Shown here one piece after another: positions 20,738 to 30,569 of a stretch of DNA of 64,000 nucleotides. The position numbers and the translations under genes are program-made. A model generated the notes under the pieces. The model was not told where the DNA came from. It made no database searches and was given only the letters and a program-made list of their open reading frames with translations. Position 1 is the first letter of the stretch; each line of letters begins with the position of its first letter. Source of the DNA: Kaistia adipata DSM 17808 (GTDB lineage Bacteria; Pseudomonadota; Alphaproteobacteria; Rhizobiales; Kaistiaceae); contig NZ_AUHO01000006.1 in the NCBI RefSeq assembly GCF_000423225.1, forward strand, positions 496,001-560,000, in the 5' to 3' direction.

Positions 20738-23023
20738 ATGACCGAAAACAGCACGGTGGGCGCCGATCTCGACGAGAGCGCGCTTTTCTTTCATCGCTTC
20801 CCGCAGCCGGGAAAGCTGGAGATCCGGGCGACCAAGCCGCTCGGCAATCAGCGCGATCTGGCGCTCGCCTATTCTCCGGGCGTTGCCGCCCCCTGCCTCG
20901 CCATTGAAGCCGACCCCGCCAAGGCCTTCGACTACACGTCGCGCGGCAATCTGGTCGCCGTCATCTCGAACGGAACCGCCGTGCTCGGCCTCGGTGCCAT
21001 CGGCGCCCTCGCCTCGAAGCCGGTGATGGAAGGCAAGGCCGTCCTCTTCAAGAAATTCGCCGGCATCGACGTCTTCGACATCGAGGTGGACGAGCGCGAC
21101 ATCGACAAGTTCGTCGATGTGGTGGCCGCGCTGGAGCCGACCTTCGGCGGCATCAACCTCGAGGACATCAAGGCGCCCGAGTGCTTCGAGATCGAACGCA
21201 AGCTGCGCGAGCGGATGGCGATCCCGGTCTTTCATGACGACCAGCACGGCACCGCGATCATCGTCGGCGCCGCCGTCGTCAACGGGCTGAAGCTCAAGGA
21301 CAAGCCGATCGCCGAGGCAAAGATCGTCTGTTCGGGCGCCGGCGCGGCGGCGCTCGCCTGCCTCAACCAGATGGTCGCCCTCGGCGCCAAGCGCGAGAAT
21401 ATCTGGGTCGCCGACATCGAAGGCGTCGTCTATGAGGGCCGCGAGGCGCTGATGGACCAGTGGAAGTCCGTCTTCGCCCAGAAGACCGACAAGCGCACGC
21501 TGGGCGACATCATCGATGGCGCCGACGTGTTCCTCGGCCTTTCCGCCGCCGGCGTGCTGAAGCCCGACATGGTCGCCCGCATGGCCGCGCGCCCACTCAT
21601 CCTGGCGCTCGCCAACCCGAAGCCGGAGATCATGCCGGAGGCGGCGCGCGCCGTGCGCGACGACGTGATGATCTGCACCGGCCGGTCGGATTTCCCCAAT
21701 CAGGTCAATAACGTCCTCTGCTTTCCTCACATCTTCCGCGGCGCCCTCGACGTTGGCGCCACGACGATCAACGAGGAAATGAAGCAGGCGGCGGTGCATG
21801 CGATCGCGGCCCTCGCGCAGGAGGAGCCGTCCGATATCGCCGCGCAGGCCTATGGCGGCGTGCAGCTGACCTTCGGCCCCGACTACCTGATCCCCTCGCC
21901 GTTTGATCAGCGCCTGATCCTGCGGATCGCGCCGGCCGTCGCCAGGGCGGCGATGGAATCCGGCGTCGCCACGCGGCCGATCGCCGATTTCGACGCCTAT
22001 ATGGACCGGCTGACCCGCTTCGTCTTCAAGTCCGGCCTGATCATGAAGCCGATGGTCGCGGCGGCGAAGACCGACGTGAAGCGCGTGATCTACGCCGATG
22101 GCGAGGATGAGCGCGTCCTCCGGGCCGCCCAGGTGGCGCTCGAGGACGGCCTCGCCCAGCCGATCCTGATCGGCCGCCCCTCCGTGATCGAGACCCGCAT
22201 CAAGCGCTTCGGCCTGCGCTTCAATCCGGGCGTCGATTGCGAGATCATCAACCCCGAGGACGACAAGCGCTATCGCGACTACGTCGAGCTCTATCTCGAC
22301 AAGATGGGCCGCCACGGCATCACGCCGGAAGCGGCGCGGACGATCGTCCGCACCAACACCACGGTCATCGGCGCGCTGGCGCTGATCCGCAACGACGCCG
22401 ACGCCCTGCTCTGCGGTCTCGAAGGCCAGTTCCGCACCAATTTCCGCGTCATTCGCGACGTCATCGGCCTGCGCCCCGAAAGCCACGCGTATTCCGCGAT
22501 GAGCCTTCTCATCAGCTCCGGCGCGACGACGTTCCTGACCGACACCTATGTCAACGAGAACCCGACGGCCGAGGAAATCGCGGAAGTGACCCGGCTCGCC
22601 GCCGACCACATCCGCCGTTTCGGCATCACGCCGAAGGCGGCGCTGCTGTCGCACTCCAACTTCGGCTCGCGCGACAACGTCTCGAGCGCCAAGATGCGCC
22701 GCGCGACGGAAATCCTCTGGGCGACCGCGCCCGATCTCGAGGTCGACGGCGAAATGCACGGCGATTCCGCGCTTTCGGAAACGCTGCGCGCCCGCGTCAT
22801 GCCGAAGTCGAAGCTGACCGGCGAGGCCAATCTTCTGGTGTTCCCGAACCTAGATTCCGCCAACATCACGATGAACGTCGTCAAGGTGATGACCGACGCG
22901 CTGCATGTCGGCCCGATCCTGCTCGGCGCCGCCAAGCCCGCGCATATCCTGACGCCGTCGGTGACCTCGCGCGGCATCGTCAACATGACGGCGCTGGCCG
23001 CCGTCGAGGCACAGAACGGCTGA
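20738..23023 (+). CDS. maeB: NADP-dependent malic enzyme fused to phosphotransacetylase-like domain
   Basis: This 761-residue enzyme has a malic enzyme part (about residues 1-430; [38 protein letters not shown]) and a phosphate acetyltransferase-like part (about 430-760; [20 protein letters not shown]). The malic enzyme part decarboxylates malate to pyruvate with NADP. In Sinorhizobium and E. coli the C-terminal domain does not act as Pta but binds acetyl-CoA for regulation. NAD- and NADP-forms share this layout, so the cofactor is inferred. A hairpin ending in TTTCT follows the stop. Confidence 0.95.
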   Translation: MTENSTVGADLDESALFFHRFPQPGKLEIRATKPLGNQRDLALAYSPGVAAPCLAIEADPAKAFDYTSRGNLVAVISNGTAVLGLGAIGALASKPVMEGKAVLFKKFAGIDVFDIEVDERDIDKFVDVVAALEPTFGGINLEDIKAPECFEIERKLRERMAIPVFHDDQHGTAIIVGAAVVNGLKLKDKPIAEAKIVCSGAGAAALACLNQMVALGAKRENIWVADIEGVVYEGREALMDQWKSVFAQKTDKRTLGDIIDGADVFLGLSAAGVLKPDMVARMAARPLILALANPKPEIMPEAARAVRDDVMICTGRSDFPNQVNNVLCFPHIFRGALDVGATTINEEMKQAAVHAIAALAQEEPSDIAAQAYGGVQLTFGPDYLIPSPFDQRLILRIAPAVARAAMESGVATRPIADFDAYMDRLTRFVFKSGLIMKPMVAAAKTDVKRVIYADGEDERVLRAAQVALEDGLAQPILIGRPSVIETRIKRFGLRFNPGVDCEIINPEDDKRYRDYVELYLDKMGRHGITPEAARTIVRTNTTVIGALALIRNDADALLCGLEGQFRTNFRVIRDVIGLRPESHAYSAMSLLISSGATTFLTDTYVNENPTAEEIAEVTRLAADHIRRFGITPKAALLSHSNFGSRDNVSSAKMRRATEILWATAPDLEVDGEMHGDSALSETLRARVMPKSKLTGEANLLVFPNLDSANITMNVVKVMTDALHVGPILLGAAKPAHILTPSVTSRGIVNMTALAAVEAQNG

Positions 23024-23080
23024 CGCCTCGAAGCTGGCACGCGGGCATTGTTTCCTCGCGTTCCCACACGTTAAGAGAAG

Positions 23081-23110
23081 TGGCCGGTCCGGCATGGCCC
23101 GGCCATTTCT
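23081..23110 (+). terminator. Putative terminator after maeB
   Basis: TGGCCGG (23081-23087) pairs with CCGGCCA (23099-23105), directly followed by TTTCTC. It overlaps an upstream ATG of the next frame (23094), which argues that the next gene starts later, at 23133. Confidence 0.6.
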
Positions 23111-23132
23111 CATTCGCGGACACGCACAGCCG

Positions 23133-23717
23133 ATGACCAGCCAAGCCGACGAGACGGTCGACCTCCACCTCAGCGACATGCACAACATGTTCCAGACGCC
23201 GGAGGTGGATCCGTTCCTCGACGAGAACATCGAGGCGTCCGGGATCGACCAGCTGATCGACACGATGAACGCCCGCCCGGGCAACCAGAAGCCGATCTCG
23301 GCCATCGCCATCCACCTGCCGCCGGCGATGATCGAACCCGGGCTCCCGGCCCGGATGAAGATGGCGATCGGCAATTACTGCAACGCCCAGATCCGCCTGG
23401 CGGCGCAGAAGAAGCGCGAGATCTGGCTCGAGGGCCGCAAGGCGCTCCGCATCGGCCTCGTGTTCTGGGCGATTTGCCTGGCGCTTTCGCTGCTGTTCGA
23501 AGAGCTGGTCTTCAGGAGCAACGTGCTCGGACGCCTGTTCGGCGAAGGCTTCATCATCGCCGGCTGGGTTGGTCTGTGGCGGCCGGCGGAGCTGCTTCTC
23601 TACGACTGGCGCCCCTATTCGCGCGAGATCCGCCGCTATGAGGAGATCAAGCGGATGACGGTCTCGATCGTCCCGCGCAAGCGTGCGGCGGCGCAGCCCG
23701 ACGTCACCGTGATCTGA
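23133..23717 (+). CDS. Conserved-looking membrane protein of unknown function
   Basis: The 194-residue protein has about 100 soluble, acidic N-terminal residues, then a hydrophobic segment (IGLVFWAICLALSLLFEELVF, about 98-118), a second weaker one (GEGFIIAGWVGLWRPAELLL, about 128-147) and a basic cytoplasmic tail. The segment SAIAIHLPPAMIEPGLPARM reads like a small folded domain. I do not recognise the family. The ATG at 23133 is preferred because the one at 23094 lies inside a terminator-like hairpin. It ends 14 bases from the convergent mgtC gene. Confidence 0.65.
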   Translation: MTSQADETVDLHLSDMHNMFQTPEVDPFLDENIEASGIDQLIDTMNARPGNQKPISAIAIHLPPAMIEPGLPARMKMAIGNYCNAQIRLAAQKKREIWLEGRKALRIGLVFWAICLALSLLFEELVFRSNVLGRLFGEGFIIAGWVGLWRPAELLLYDWRPYSREIRRYEEIKRMTVSIVPRKRAAAQPDVTVI

Positions 23718-23731
23718 GGCGGCCGCGACCG

Positions 23732-24415
23732 CTACTCCGGCGGCGCGGTCGACGTCCAGCTCGTGGCATTGATGAGCGGCGACAGGCTGAGCTCACCGAC
23801 CAGCCGCTCCACCAGGCGGTCTTCCTGCTTCGTGCTGTAGACCATCGCCTCGACCTCGACGCTGCCGCTGTCGGCCATGGCGCGGCTCTCCAGGCCGTGC
23901 AGGCGCAGGTTCTGCACCCTCACGGCCTGCAGCATCCGCGCGCGCGTCCAGGCCTCGTCTCCGGCCGCGCAGCGCAGCTTGATGACATAGAAGCGCTCGA
24001 CCAGCTCCTGCTCCGGTGTGAACCGCTCGACCAGACGACTGAGCCGCGGCAGCGCCATGTTGATGAGGATCACGAAGCCTGTCGCCGTGACCGCTTCGGC
24101 CAGGAATCCGTAGCCCGCCAGCGTCCCCACCGCGCCTGTCGCCCAGATCGTCGCCGCGCCGCGCAGGCCGCGAACGCTCAGCCCGTCGCGCATGATCAGG
24201 CCGGCGCCAAGGAAACCGATGCCGCTGACGACCTGCGCGCCCATGCGGATGTCGACATCGCCGCCATACAGGCCCGCCAGGGACGTGAAGGTGGCCGCGC
24301 CGAGCGCCACGAGCGCATGGGTGGTGAGACCGGTGTGCCGCTGCAGCCAATGCCGCTCCAGCCCGATGAGCATGCCACAGACGAGAGCGACGGCGAGATT
24401 GATGGAAATGGACAA
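23732..24415 (-). CDS. MgtC/SapB family membrane protein
   Basis: The N-terminal half has the MgtC family helices with landmarks GMLIGLERHW, GAATFTSLAGLYGG, GIGFLGAGLIMRDG and LRGAATIWATGAVGTLAG. The C-terminal 90 residues are a soluble ACT-like regulatory domain. MgtC proteins adapt cells to low Mg2+ and acid, partly by inhibiting the F-ATPase in intracellular pathogens. The start is uncertain: TTG at 24415 leads straight into the first helix, while GTG at 24514 would add 33 residues whose third codon positions are much less GC-biased than in neighbouring genes. Confidence 0.85.
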   Translation of the reverse strand: MSISINLAVALVCGMLIGLERHWLQRHTGLTTHALVALGAATFTSLAGLYGGDVDIRMGAQVVSGIGFLGAGLIMRDGLSVRGLRGAATIWATGAVGTLAGYGFLAEAVTATGFVILINMALPRLSRLVERFTPEQELVERFYVIKLRCAAGDEAWTRARMLQAVRVQNLRLHGLESRAMADSGSVEVEAMVYSTKQEDRLVERLVGELSLSPLINATSWTSTAPPE

Positions 24416-25213
24416 TAGGCTCGAACGACCTTTCCCGGCCTGGAGGCCGCCTAGGGGTTGTTTTTTGAGGGGCCGGATGCTTCGGCCCAAGGGAGTTGCC
24501 GTGGGCGCCTGCACAGGCCAGCCGTGCGGCCCGGTTCATGGCGACGAGGTTGACACTTCTGGACGGCGGCCAGCCCGACGACCTCGCGGCCTCACCCTGG
24601 CGGCACGACGAGCCAGATGACCGGCCCTGCACGGAGCCGCTGACGTTGCCATTCAGAGGGAACCTCCGGCGCCAGGGCCCGGCGAGGCGTCGCGCCCGCA
24701 GAACTGAGCCTGCCCCGCGACGCTGCCGGCATCACGCGCGCACGCGGCTCTAGCCTTGAAGCGAACACCGGGGCCAGTTCGGCGACAGGAAGCGCTGGAG
24801 GCCGGTACAGACAAACCCTCCGCCAGCGTCCAGCGAACATGCCGCTGCCAGGATGAAGCAAATGCAGCTTCCGCGCCAATCTAAGTCGCGCCGCCAGTCC
24901 GGCGAATGACGGTCAATCACCAGACTGCAACTGTTTATATAGTATAATTTGCACCGATAGCAAGACTTACCAATTCCGCAAGACCAATCGCCCCCCGCGA
25001 AAGCAATTATCTGACTTCTATAAGCATATATGGGTAATATAGCTATCCGTATCGGCGGCCTGGCAGGAGATATGAGATAGATCAACCAGATGACGACACA
25101 CGATCGGAAAACAGTCGACGCCGATACATCTTGGCGAGCGACAGCGCGTATGGCGGACCGTCAGGCTGCCGTCCCGAGGCGCAGATCGCCGAAGAAAAGG
25201 GGAGCTCAAAAGC
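24416..25213. other. Gene-free region with an AT-rich core
   Basis: About 800 bases without a credible gene. The part at 24420-24470 (a run of six T on the plus strand near GGCCTGGAGGCC) may be leader sequence of mgtC. The part 24925-25080 is strikingly AT-rich and contains TATAAT (24943-24948) without a good -35 box. The right part to 25200 is GC-rich again. Small RNAs or promoters are possible but not shown. Confidence 0.5.
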
Positions 25214-25241
25214 AAAAAGCCCCGCCACAAGGGCGGGGCTT
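25214..25241 (-). terminator. Rho-independent terminator of the outer-membrane protein gene
   Basis: On the minus strand AAGCCCCGCC, a 5-base loop and GGCGGGGCTT form a perfect 10-bp stem followed by TTTGCTTTTG. It lies 33 bases past the stop of the beta-barrel gene. Confidence 0.9.
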
Positions 25242-25273
25242 CCGTCGCATCGATGACGCGTGATCGTCGAAGA

Positions 25274-26023
25274 TCAGAACTTGTAGTTCACACCGAGCTT
25301 GACCGTGCTGAACGACGTGTCGAAGTTGCGCTCGGTGCTGCCGGGCCAGTTCGGGTCGAAGAGCGAGACGGTCTCCTTGCCGAGATCGGTGTAGAGATAC
25401 TCGCCCTTCACCGTCCAGTTGTTGGTGAGCGCGTATTCGACACCCGCGCCGACAACCCAACCGACCGAGGTCGACGAGTCAGAGGTATCAAACTGCGCTC
25501 CACCGGAGCCGCTGTTCATCACGCCGCAGCCATTGGTACCGCCGATGGCGCTCGCCGGGCTGCAGCCGAGCGAATGATCCTGCTTGGCCCAGGCCAGACC
25601 ACCGGTCAGGTAAGGCAGGAAGCGGTCAACCGCATAGCCGACACGGGCGCGGACCGTACCGAAGGCCTCGATCTTGTCTTCGCCATAGTAGGGGTCGTGA
25701 ACCTTCGTGCTGTCCCAGCTCTCGCCGATATTGCCAAAGGCGACATCGGCCTCGAGGCCGAGAACGACATTGTTCTGGAGCTGCCAGTTATAGCCGACCT
25801 GCGCACCGCCGAACCAGCCGTCGATGTCCTGCCCGGCCGCACTCGAGTTGTTCACGTCGCGCGTGTCACCCCAGCCATAGCCACCATGGACACCCGCATA
25901 AAAGCCGGTCCAGTTGAACACCTCCGGCGCCGCCACAACCGGAGCGGGCTCGTAGGTCAGATCCGCCGCGAGAGCGGTCGACCCACTCAGGACCAGCGCG
26001 ACAGCGGCAAGGCGAAGTTTCAT
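25274..26023 (-). CDS. Outer-membrane beta-barrel protein (Omp25/RopB-like)
   Basis: The 249-residue protein has a clear signal peptide (MKLRLAAVALVLSGSTALAA, cleavage after ALA), then YEPAPVVAAPEVFNWTGFYAGVH-type text typical of Omp25/Omp31/RopB proteins of Hyphomicrobiales, alternating beta strands, and the C-terminal KLGVNYKF with terminal Phe needed for BAM insertion. Three cysteines lie in loops about residues 150-170. The ATG at 26023 is chosen over a TTG 15 bases upstream because GGGGAG lies 8 bases before it. It probably contributes to envelope integrity rather than acting as a porin. A strong terminator follows. Confidence 0.92.
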   Translation of the reverse strand: MKLRLAAVALVLSGSTALAADLTYEPAPVVAAPEVFNWTGFYAGVHGGYGWGDTRDVNNSSAAGQDIDGWFGGAQVGYNWQLQNNVVLGLEADVAFGNIGESWDSTKVHDPYYGEDKIEAFGTVRARVGYAVDRFLPYLTGGLAWAKQDHSLGCSPASAIGGTNGCGVMNSGSGGAQFDTSDSSTSVGWVVGAGVEYALTNNWTVKGEYLYTDLGKETVSLFDPNWPGSTERNFDTSFSTVKLGVNYKF

Positions 26024-26515
26024 TGAAAAGCTCCCCAATCAATCAATCTGCCCGATTTCGTAGCACAACCTTTGCGTTAAATGCCATTGCGAAAATACAA
26101 CATGATTGAGTCTAAAAGGCTTTTTCGCAGTAACCGTTCGCCACCCGTACGGCCAAAAGAAGCCAAAATCGCTTGGAATCCCTAGAGATTCCCGGTTGTA
26201 TTCAAGAAAATCAAACAAGAGAAATCCGATCAAAAAATCGAAAATACGTTAGACTGGCACCGCATAATTCGATGCAACCATATAATCGCATTGATTGAGA
26301 CGGTATTTCTTGGCATCCAGCAGGACGGAACGCAAAGATTACAACCGAGAGCAACCGGCCGGGAATCTGCCAACGCGCAAAGCGGCGCGGGTCCGATTCG
26401 ACCTCGACGCAGCGACACCAAGCTCGCCTCGCGATAGCGCCACGATGCAGTGGGCATGCGGCGAACCACCGCGCCCGCTGGGGTGCTAACGATGACGATG
26501 ATGATGAAAGGAAAA
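26024..26515. other. AT-richer intergenic region upstream of the outer-membrane protein gene
   Basis: Nearly 500 bases with lower GC than the surroundings, presumably the promoter and leader of the outer-membrane gene. It includes a short AATC tandem run next to the ribosome site. Open frames here have no start signal or recognisable content. Confidence 0.5.
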
Positions 26516-26590
26516 TGGTGGGCGGTACTGGGATTGAACCAGTGACCCTTCGCGTGTGAAGCGAATGCTCTCCCGCTGAGCTAACCGCCC
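26516..26590 (-). tRNA. tRNA-Val (anticodon CAC)
   Basis: The minus strand folds as a full cloverleaf: acceptor GGGCGGT pairs with ACCGCCC, the D-arm is AGCTCAGCGGGAGAGC, the anticodon stem TTCGC/GCGAA encloses the loop TTCACAC with anticodon CAC, and the T-arm contains GGTTCAATCC. CCA is encoded at the 3' end (26516-26518). No integrase or attachment repeat is seen next to it. Confidence 0.97.
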
Positions 26591-26739
26591 GTCCGGCCGA
26601 AGCGAGGCGCTCCGGAGAAGGTGGCCGGGATATAGAGTGCCGCGACCGACCAAGTCAAGCGGAGGCGACCGGTTATGCCACGCTATTGTGAATTGTCACG
26701 ATCGGTCCTATCGGTGAGATAGGACGCTCACCTTACGAA

Positions 26740-28203
26740 ATGCCCCCGATGCCAAGCGATACCGTTCTCGGCGCAGGCTCTCCTTCGTCTGTCCCTGCCC
26801 CCTCTTCCTACCGCATCACCGCCCTGATCGTGGCCAGCGCGCTGTTCATGGAGCAGCTCGATTCGACCATCCTGGCGACGGCGCTGCCGACGATGGCGAG
26901 GAGCTTCGGCGTTTCGCCGCTCGACATGAGCGTCGCGCTCACCGGCTATCTGCTCAGTCTCGCCGTGTTCATCCCGATGAGCGGCTGGATCGCCGACCGC
27001 TTCGGCGCCCGAAACGTGTTCTGCGCCGCGATCGCCATCTTCATGGCCGGCTCGCTCCTGTGCGCGCAGGCGCCAAGCCTCACTGTCCTCGTCATCGCCC
27101 GCATCCTGCAAGGGCTGGGCGGCGCCATGATGGTGCCGGTCGGGCGGCTGGTCATCCTCAAGACCGTGCCACGGGCGCAGTTCGTCTCGGCGATGGCCTG
27201 GGTCATGGTTCCGGCCCTGATCGGCCCGGTGCTCGGCCCGATGGTCGGCGGCTTCATCGTCACCTATTTCGACTGGCGCTGGATCTTCTACATCAACATT
27301 CCGCTCGGCATCGTCGGCATCCTGCTGGCGAGCCGGCATATCGAGAACGTGCGCGAGGAGACGCGCCGCCCATTCGACATGCTCGGCCTTCTCTATTCCG
27401 GCGTCGCGCTCGGGTCGCTGCTGTTCGCCTTCGAGGCCGGCGGTCGCGGCGAGGCGCCACCCGCCGTCACGCTCACCCTGCTGGTCGTCGGCATCGTGTC
27501 GGGTTGGCTCTACATCCGCCACGCCCGGCACCATGCCGCCCCGATCCTCGACCTGACGCTGATGCGGCTGCTGACCTTCCGCCTCTCGGTCGTGGCCGGC
27601 GGCCTCGCCCGCATCAGCGCCGGCGCCATGCCGTTCCTGCTGCCGCTGATGATGCAGCTCGGTTTCGGCATGTCGGCCGTGCATAGCGGCCTTGTCACCT
27701 TCGCCTCCGCCGCCGGCGCGATGGCGATGAAAGCCTCGGCCGGCCCGATCCTGCGCCGCTTCGGCTTCCGCAACACGCTGATCTGGAACAGCGTCTTCAC
27801 CAGCTGCTTCCTGGCGATCTACGCCGCCTTCCGCCCCGACTGGCCACTGCTCGCCATCTACGCGCTGCTGCTCATCGGCGGCTTCTCGCAGTCACTGCAG
27901 TTCACCGCCTACAACACGATCGCCTATGCCGATGTCGAGCGCGAGCGGATGAGCGCGGCGACCAGCTTCTACACGACGATGCAGCAGATGATGCTGTCGC
28001 TCGGCATCTGCGTCTCGGCGGCCGTGCTGCAGGTTTCCGTCGCCGTCTCCGGCCGCGAGACCCCGGTGATGGCGGATTTCTCCGCCGCCTTCCTGACGGT
28101 GACCAGCATCGCGCTGCTCGCCGCCTTCCTGTGCGCCCGCCTGCCGCGCGACGCCGGCGACGACCTCGCCGGTCGCGCAGCCCCGCGGGACGCCGCGCAC
28201 TAA
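26740..28203 (+). CDS. DHA2-family MFS multidrug exporter (EmrB/QacA type)
   Basis: The 487-residue protein has about 14 hydrophobic segments and DHA2 landmarks: MEQLDSTILATALPTMA in helix 1, the motif GWIADRFGARNVF in the first loop, RILQGLGGAMMVPVGR, and FDWRWIFYINIPLGIVG. It exports drugs or other hydrophobic compounds by proton antiport. No EmrA-like adaptor is encoded next to it, so it may act alone in the inner membrane. ATGs at 26740 and 26749 are both possible starts, and neither has a clear Shine-Dalgarno sequence. Confidence 0.92.
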   Translation: MPPMPSDTVLGAGSPSSVPAPSSYRITALIVASALFMEQLDSTILATALPTMARSFGVSPLDMSVALTGYLLSLAVFIPMSGWIADRFGARNVFCAAIAIFMAGSLLCAQAPSLTVLVIARILQGLGGAMMVPVGRLVILKTVPRAQFVSAMAWVMVPALIGPVLGPMVGGFIVTYFDWRWIFYINIPLGIVGILLASRHIENVREETRRPFDMLGLLYSGVALGSLLFAFEAGGRGEAPPAVTLTLLVVGIVSGWLYIRHARHHAAPILDLTLMRLLTFRLSVVAGGLARISAGAMPFLLPLMMQLGFGMSAVHSGLVTFASAAGAMAMKASAGPILRRFGFRNTLIWNSVFTSCFLAIYAAFRPDWPLLAIYALLLIGGFSQSLQFTAYNTIAYADVERERMSAATSFYTTMQQMMLSLGICVSAAVLQVSVAVSGRETPVMADFSAAFLTVTSIALLAAFLCARLPRDAGDDLAGRAAPRDAAH

Positions 28204-28289
28204 GGACTGCCCCGCCCCTGCGACAAGCACGTCATTCAGGGGATATTGCGTGATCGGAGATGCACGATAGAGTGTGCCGGGCTACCATC

Positions 28290-28301
28290 CAAAGCGCTTT
28301 G
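28290..28301. promoter_or_regulatory. Putative LacI-family operator upstream of thuA
   Basis: CAAAGCGCTTTG is a perfect 12-bp palindrome with the central AAAGCGCTTT typical of LacI/GalR-family sites. It lies about 115 bases before thuA. The thu genes of Sinorhizobium are controlled by the LacI-family regulator ThuR; no such regulator is in this window. Confidence 0.55.
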
Positions 28302-28413
28302 AACGAGGGCTGGTCACGCGCCCGTCGCATTCGTCGAGCACTGAACCCACCGAACTCCGCGCCCGCGCGGAACTGCCATCTGTGATCAGGAAACGTCTAG
28401 GGAGACCATGGTC

Positions 28414-29202
28414 ATGACGATCCGCGTTGTTGTCTGGGGCGAAAACGTCCACGAGCAGGAGAACGAAGTCGTCCGGAAGATCTATCCGGAAGGCATGCAC
28501 ACTACGATCGCCAAGGGCCTTGCCGAGGATCCGGTCATCAAGGTCTCCACTGCCACGCTGCAGGAGCCCGAGCACGGCCTGACAGAGGAGCGCCTGGCCG
28601 AGACCGACGTCCTGTTCTGGTGGGGCCACAAGGCGCATGGCGAGGTCTCCGATGCCGTCGTCGAGCGCGTCGCCAAGCGCGTCTGGGAAGGCATGGGCCT
28701 GATCGTCCTGCATTCCGGCCACTTCTCGAAGATCTTCAAGCGCCTGATGGGCACCCCCTGCTCGCTCAAGTGGCGCGAGGCCGGCGAGCTCGAGCGCGTC
28801 TGGGTGATCAACCGCAATCACCAGATCGCCCAGGGCCTGTCCGACTATTTCGAGATCGAGCAGACCGAGATGTATGGCGAGCCCTTCACCGTTCCGGAGC
28901 CGCAGGAGACGGTCTTCGTCACCTGGTACGAGGGCGGCGAGGTGTTCCGCTCGGGCCTGACCTGGCAGCGCGGCGGCGGCAAGATCTTCTATTTCTCGCC
29001 CGGCCACGAGACCTACCCGATCTACTACAACACCGACGTCAAGCAGGTGCTGAAGAACGCCGCCAAGTGGGCCTACAACCCCGCTCCGGCCTGGGCCGGC
29101 ATCGAGAAGGCGCCGAACACGCCGGCCGACAAGGCCCCGAACGGCCCGCTGACGATCAAGGGCGAGACCCTGCACAAGCGCGGCGAGGAAGGCTTCCACT
29201 GA
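28414..29202 (+). CDS. thuA: ThuA-domain protein (trehalose utilisation)
   Basis: ThuA has a class I glutamine-amidotransferase-like fold and is needed with ThuB to catabolise trehalose and related disaccharides in Sinorhizobium and Agrobacterium, through 3-keto sugars. The 262-residue protein begins with [14 protein letters not shown] and includes [30 protein letters not shown] and [13 protein letters not shown]. The ATG at 28414 is preferred over 28408 because AGGGAG (28399-28404) is better spaced from it. The next gene is thuB. The thuEFGK transporter is absent from the window. Confidence 0.9.
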   Translation: MTIRVVVWGENVHEQENEVVRKIYPEGMHTTIAKGLAEDPVIKVSTATLQEPEHGLTEERLAETDVLFWWGHKAHGEVSDAVVERVAKRVWEGMGLIVLHSGHFSKIFKRLMGTPCSLKWREAGELERVWVINRNHQIAQGLSDYFEIEQTEMYGEPFTVPEPQETVFVTWYEGGEVFRSGLTWQRGGGKIFYFSPGHETYPIYYNTDVKQVLKNAAKWAYNPAPAWAGIEKAPNTPADKAPNGPLTIKGETLHKRGEEGFH

Positions 29203-29327
29203 TCGCCTGACGGCGCCGCCGTCCTGATCCCGTCCGCGCGGGCGCCCTGGCGTCCGCGCGGTTCCTGCCCCCGCCTCCCCCACAACCGCCTTCCGGGACG
29301 ACGTCCCGCCAGCCAAGAGCGTTCACA

Positions 29328-30374
29328 ATGGTCAAGCTTCTCATCCTCGGGACCGGCAACATGGCCAACAGCCATGCGACCGCCTTCAAGGCCATTCCGG
29401 GCGTCACCCTCGTCGCCGCCGTCGAGATCGACCCCGCCCGCCGCGCCGCCTTCGGCAAGGAACACGGCATCACCAACCTGTTCGGCAGCCTCGAAGAGGC
29501 GATCGCCTGGGGCCAGTTCGACGCCGCCGCCAACGTCACGCCCGATGCCGTCCACTACGACACGACGATGAAGCTGCTCGCCGCCGGCAAGCACGTCTTC
29601 TGCGAGAAGCCGCTGGCGACCGACTACCCGCACGCCCTCGAGATGGCCGAGACGGCCGAGGCGAAGGGCGTCATCAACATGGTCAACCTGACCTATCGCA
29701 ACTCGCCCGCGCTGCAGAAGGCGCGCGAATTGGTCAGCGCCGGCAAGATCGGCGCGATCCGCCACGTCGAGGCCTCCTATCTGCAGAGCTGGCTGGTCGG
29801 CAAGCAGTGGGGCGACTGGCGCACCGAGTCGCGCTGGCTGTGGCGCCTGTCGGAGGAGCATGGCTCGAAGGGCGTGCTCGGCGACGTCGGCGTCCACATC
29901 GTCGACTTCGCGAGCTTCGGCGCCGACAGCGCCATCCAGACCGTAGAGAGCCGGCTGAAGACCTTCCACAAGGCAAAGGACGACCAGATCGGCGAGTACA
30001 AGCTCGACGCCAACGACTCGGTGGTGATGATGACCGAGTTCGCCAATGGCGCGCTCGGCGTGATCACCGCGACGCGCTTCGCCACCGGCCACGCCAATGA
30101 TCTGTCGCTGACGCTCTACGGCACCGAGGGCGCGCTCGAGGTCAAGACCGACGGCAAGGCGTCGTCGCTGAAGATCTGCGCCGGCGCCGACATCGACACG
30201 CAGACCTGGAAGACGGTCGACTGCCCGCCCGTGCCGACGACCTATGAGCGCTTCATCAAGGCCTGCAACTCCGGCATCAACGGCGACCCGAGCTTCCGCC
30301 GCGCCGCCGAAATCCAGCGCATCCTAGATCTCTGCTTCGACCAGGACGTCGCCCGGGGCAAGAAGATCGGCTGA
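29328..30374 (+). CDS. thuB: Gfo/Idh/MocA-family oxidoreductase ThuB
   Basis: The 348-residue protein starts with a Rossmann nucleotide-binding loop (LLILGTGNMANSHATAF) and has the Gfo/Idh/MocA EKP motif in VFCEKPLATDYPHAL, followed by the C-terminal beta-sheet domain. Its position 125 bases after thuA identifies it as ThuB, an NAD-dependent enzyme proposed to form or use 3-keto derivatives of trehalose. The ending LDLCFDQDVARGKKI is typical of sugar-oxidising members. A hairpin follows the stop. Confidence 0.88.
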   Translation: MVKLLILGTGNMANSHATAFKAIPGVTLVAAVEIDPARRAAFGKEHGITNLFGSLEEAIAWGQFDAAANVTPDAVHYDTTMKLLAAGKHVFCEKPLATDYPHALEMAETAEAKGVINMVNLTYRNSPALQKARELVSAGKIGAIRHVEASYLQSWLVGKQWGDWRTESRWLWRLSEEHGSKGVLGDVGVHIVDFASFGADSAIQTVESRLKTFHKAKDDQIGEYKLDANDSVVMMTEFANGALGVITATRFATGHANDLSLTLYGTEGALEVKTDGKASSLKICAGADIDTQTWKTVDCPPVPTTYERFIKACNSGINGDPSFRRAAEIQRILDLCFDQDVARGKKIG

Positions 30375-30398
30375 TCCGCTTCAGCCCGAACATCCAGC

Positions 30399-30425
30399 AT
30401 CGGCCCGGCCTTCGCCCGGGCCGAT
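30399..30425 (+). terminator. Putative terminator of the thuAB operon
   Basis: ATCGGCCCGG pairs exactly with CCGGGCCGAT around a 7-base loop; TGCATTTCC follows. The stem is strong and the T-run weak. Confidence 0.55.
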
Positions 30426-30504
30426 TGCATTTCCGGCCCACCGCAACATTCTGTTGCATGGCGGCCACATCGAGGCCCGAGCAGCGCCAAACGCCATCGG
30501 CACC

Positions 30505-30533
30505 TTGGCAGCTCACGCAGAGGCAGCTATAAG
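30505..30533 (+). promoter_or_regulatory. Sigma-70-type promoter upstream of the MsbA-like exporter gene
   Basis: TTGGCA (30505-30510), a 17-base spacer and TATAAG (30528-30533) match a housekeeping promoter with ideal spacing. Transcription would begin near 30540, about 270 bases before the exporter start. Confidence 0.6.
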
Positions 30534-30569
30534 GCTTCCTCCTTCAACTCCGAACGCGGGGAGATCAAC

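Noticed and set aside
24592-25230. Several short frames in the gap between mgtC and the outer-membrane gene
   Set aside because: Arg/Pro-rich or random content and no ribosome sites.
26039-26489. Short open frames on both strands in the AT-richer region beside tRNA-Val
   Set aside because: Low-complexity or random-looking sequences without starts signals; the area fits a promoter and leader.
26516-26590. tRNA-Val as an integration site
   Set aside because: No integrase, direct repeat of the tRNA end or foreign gene block is seen on either side.
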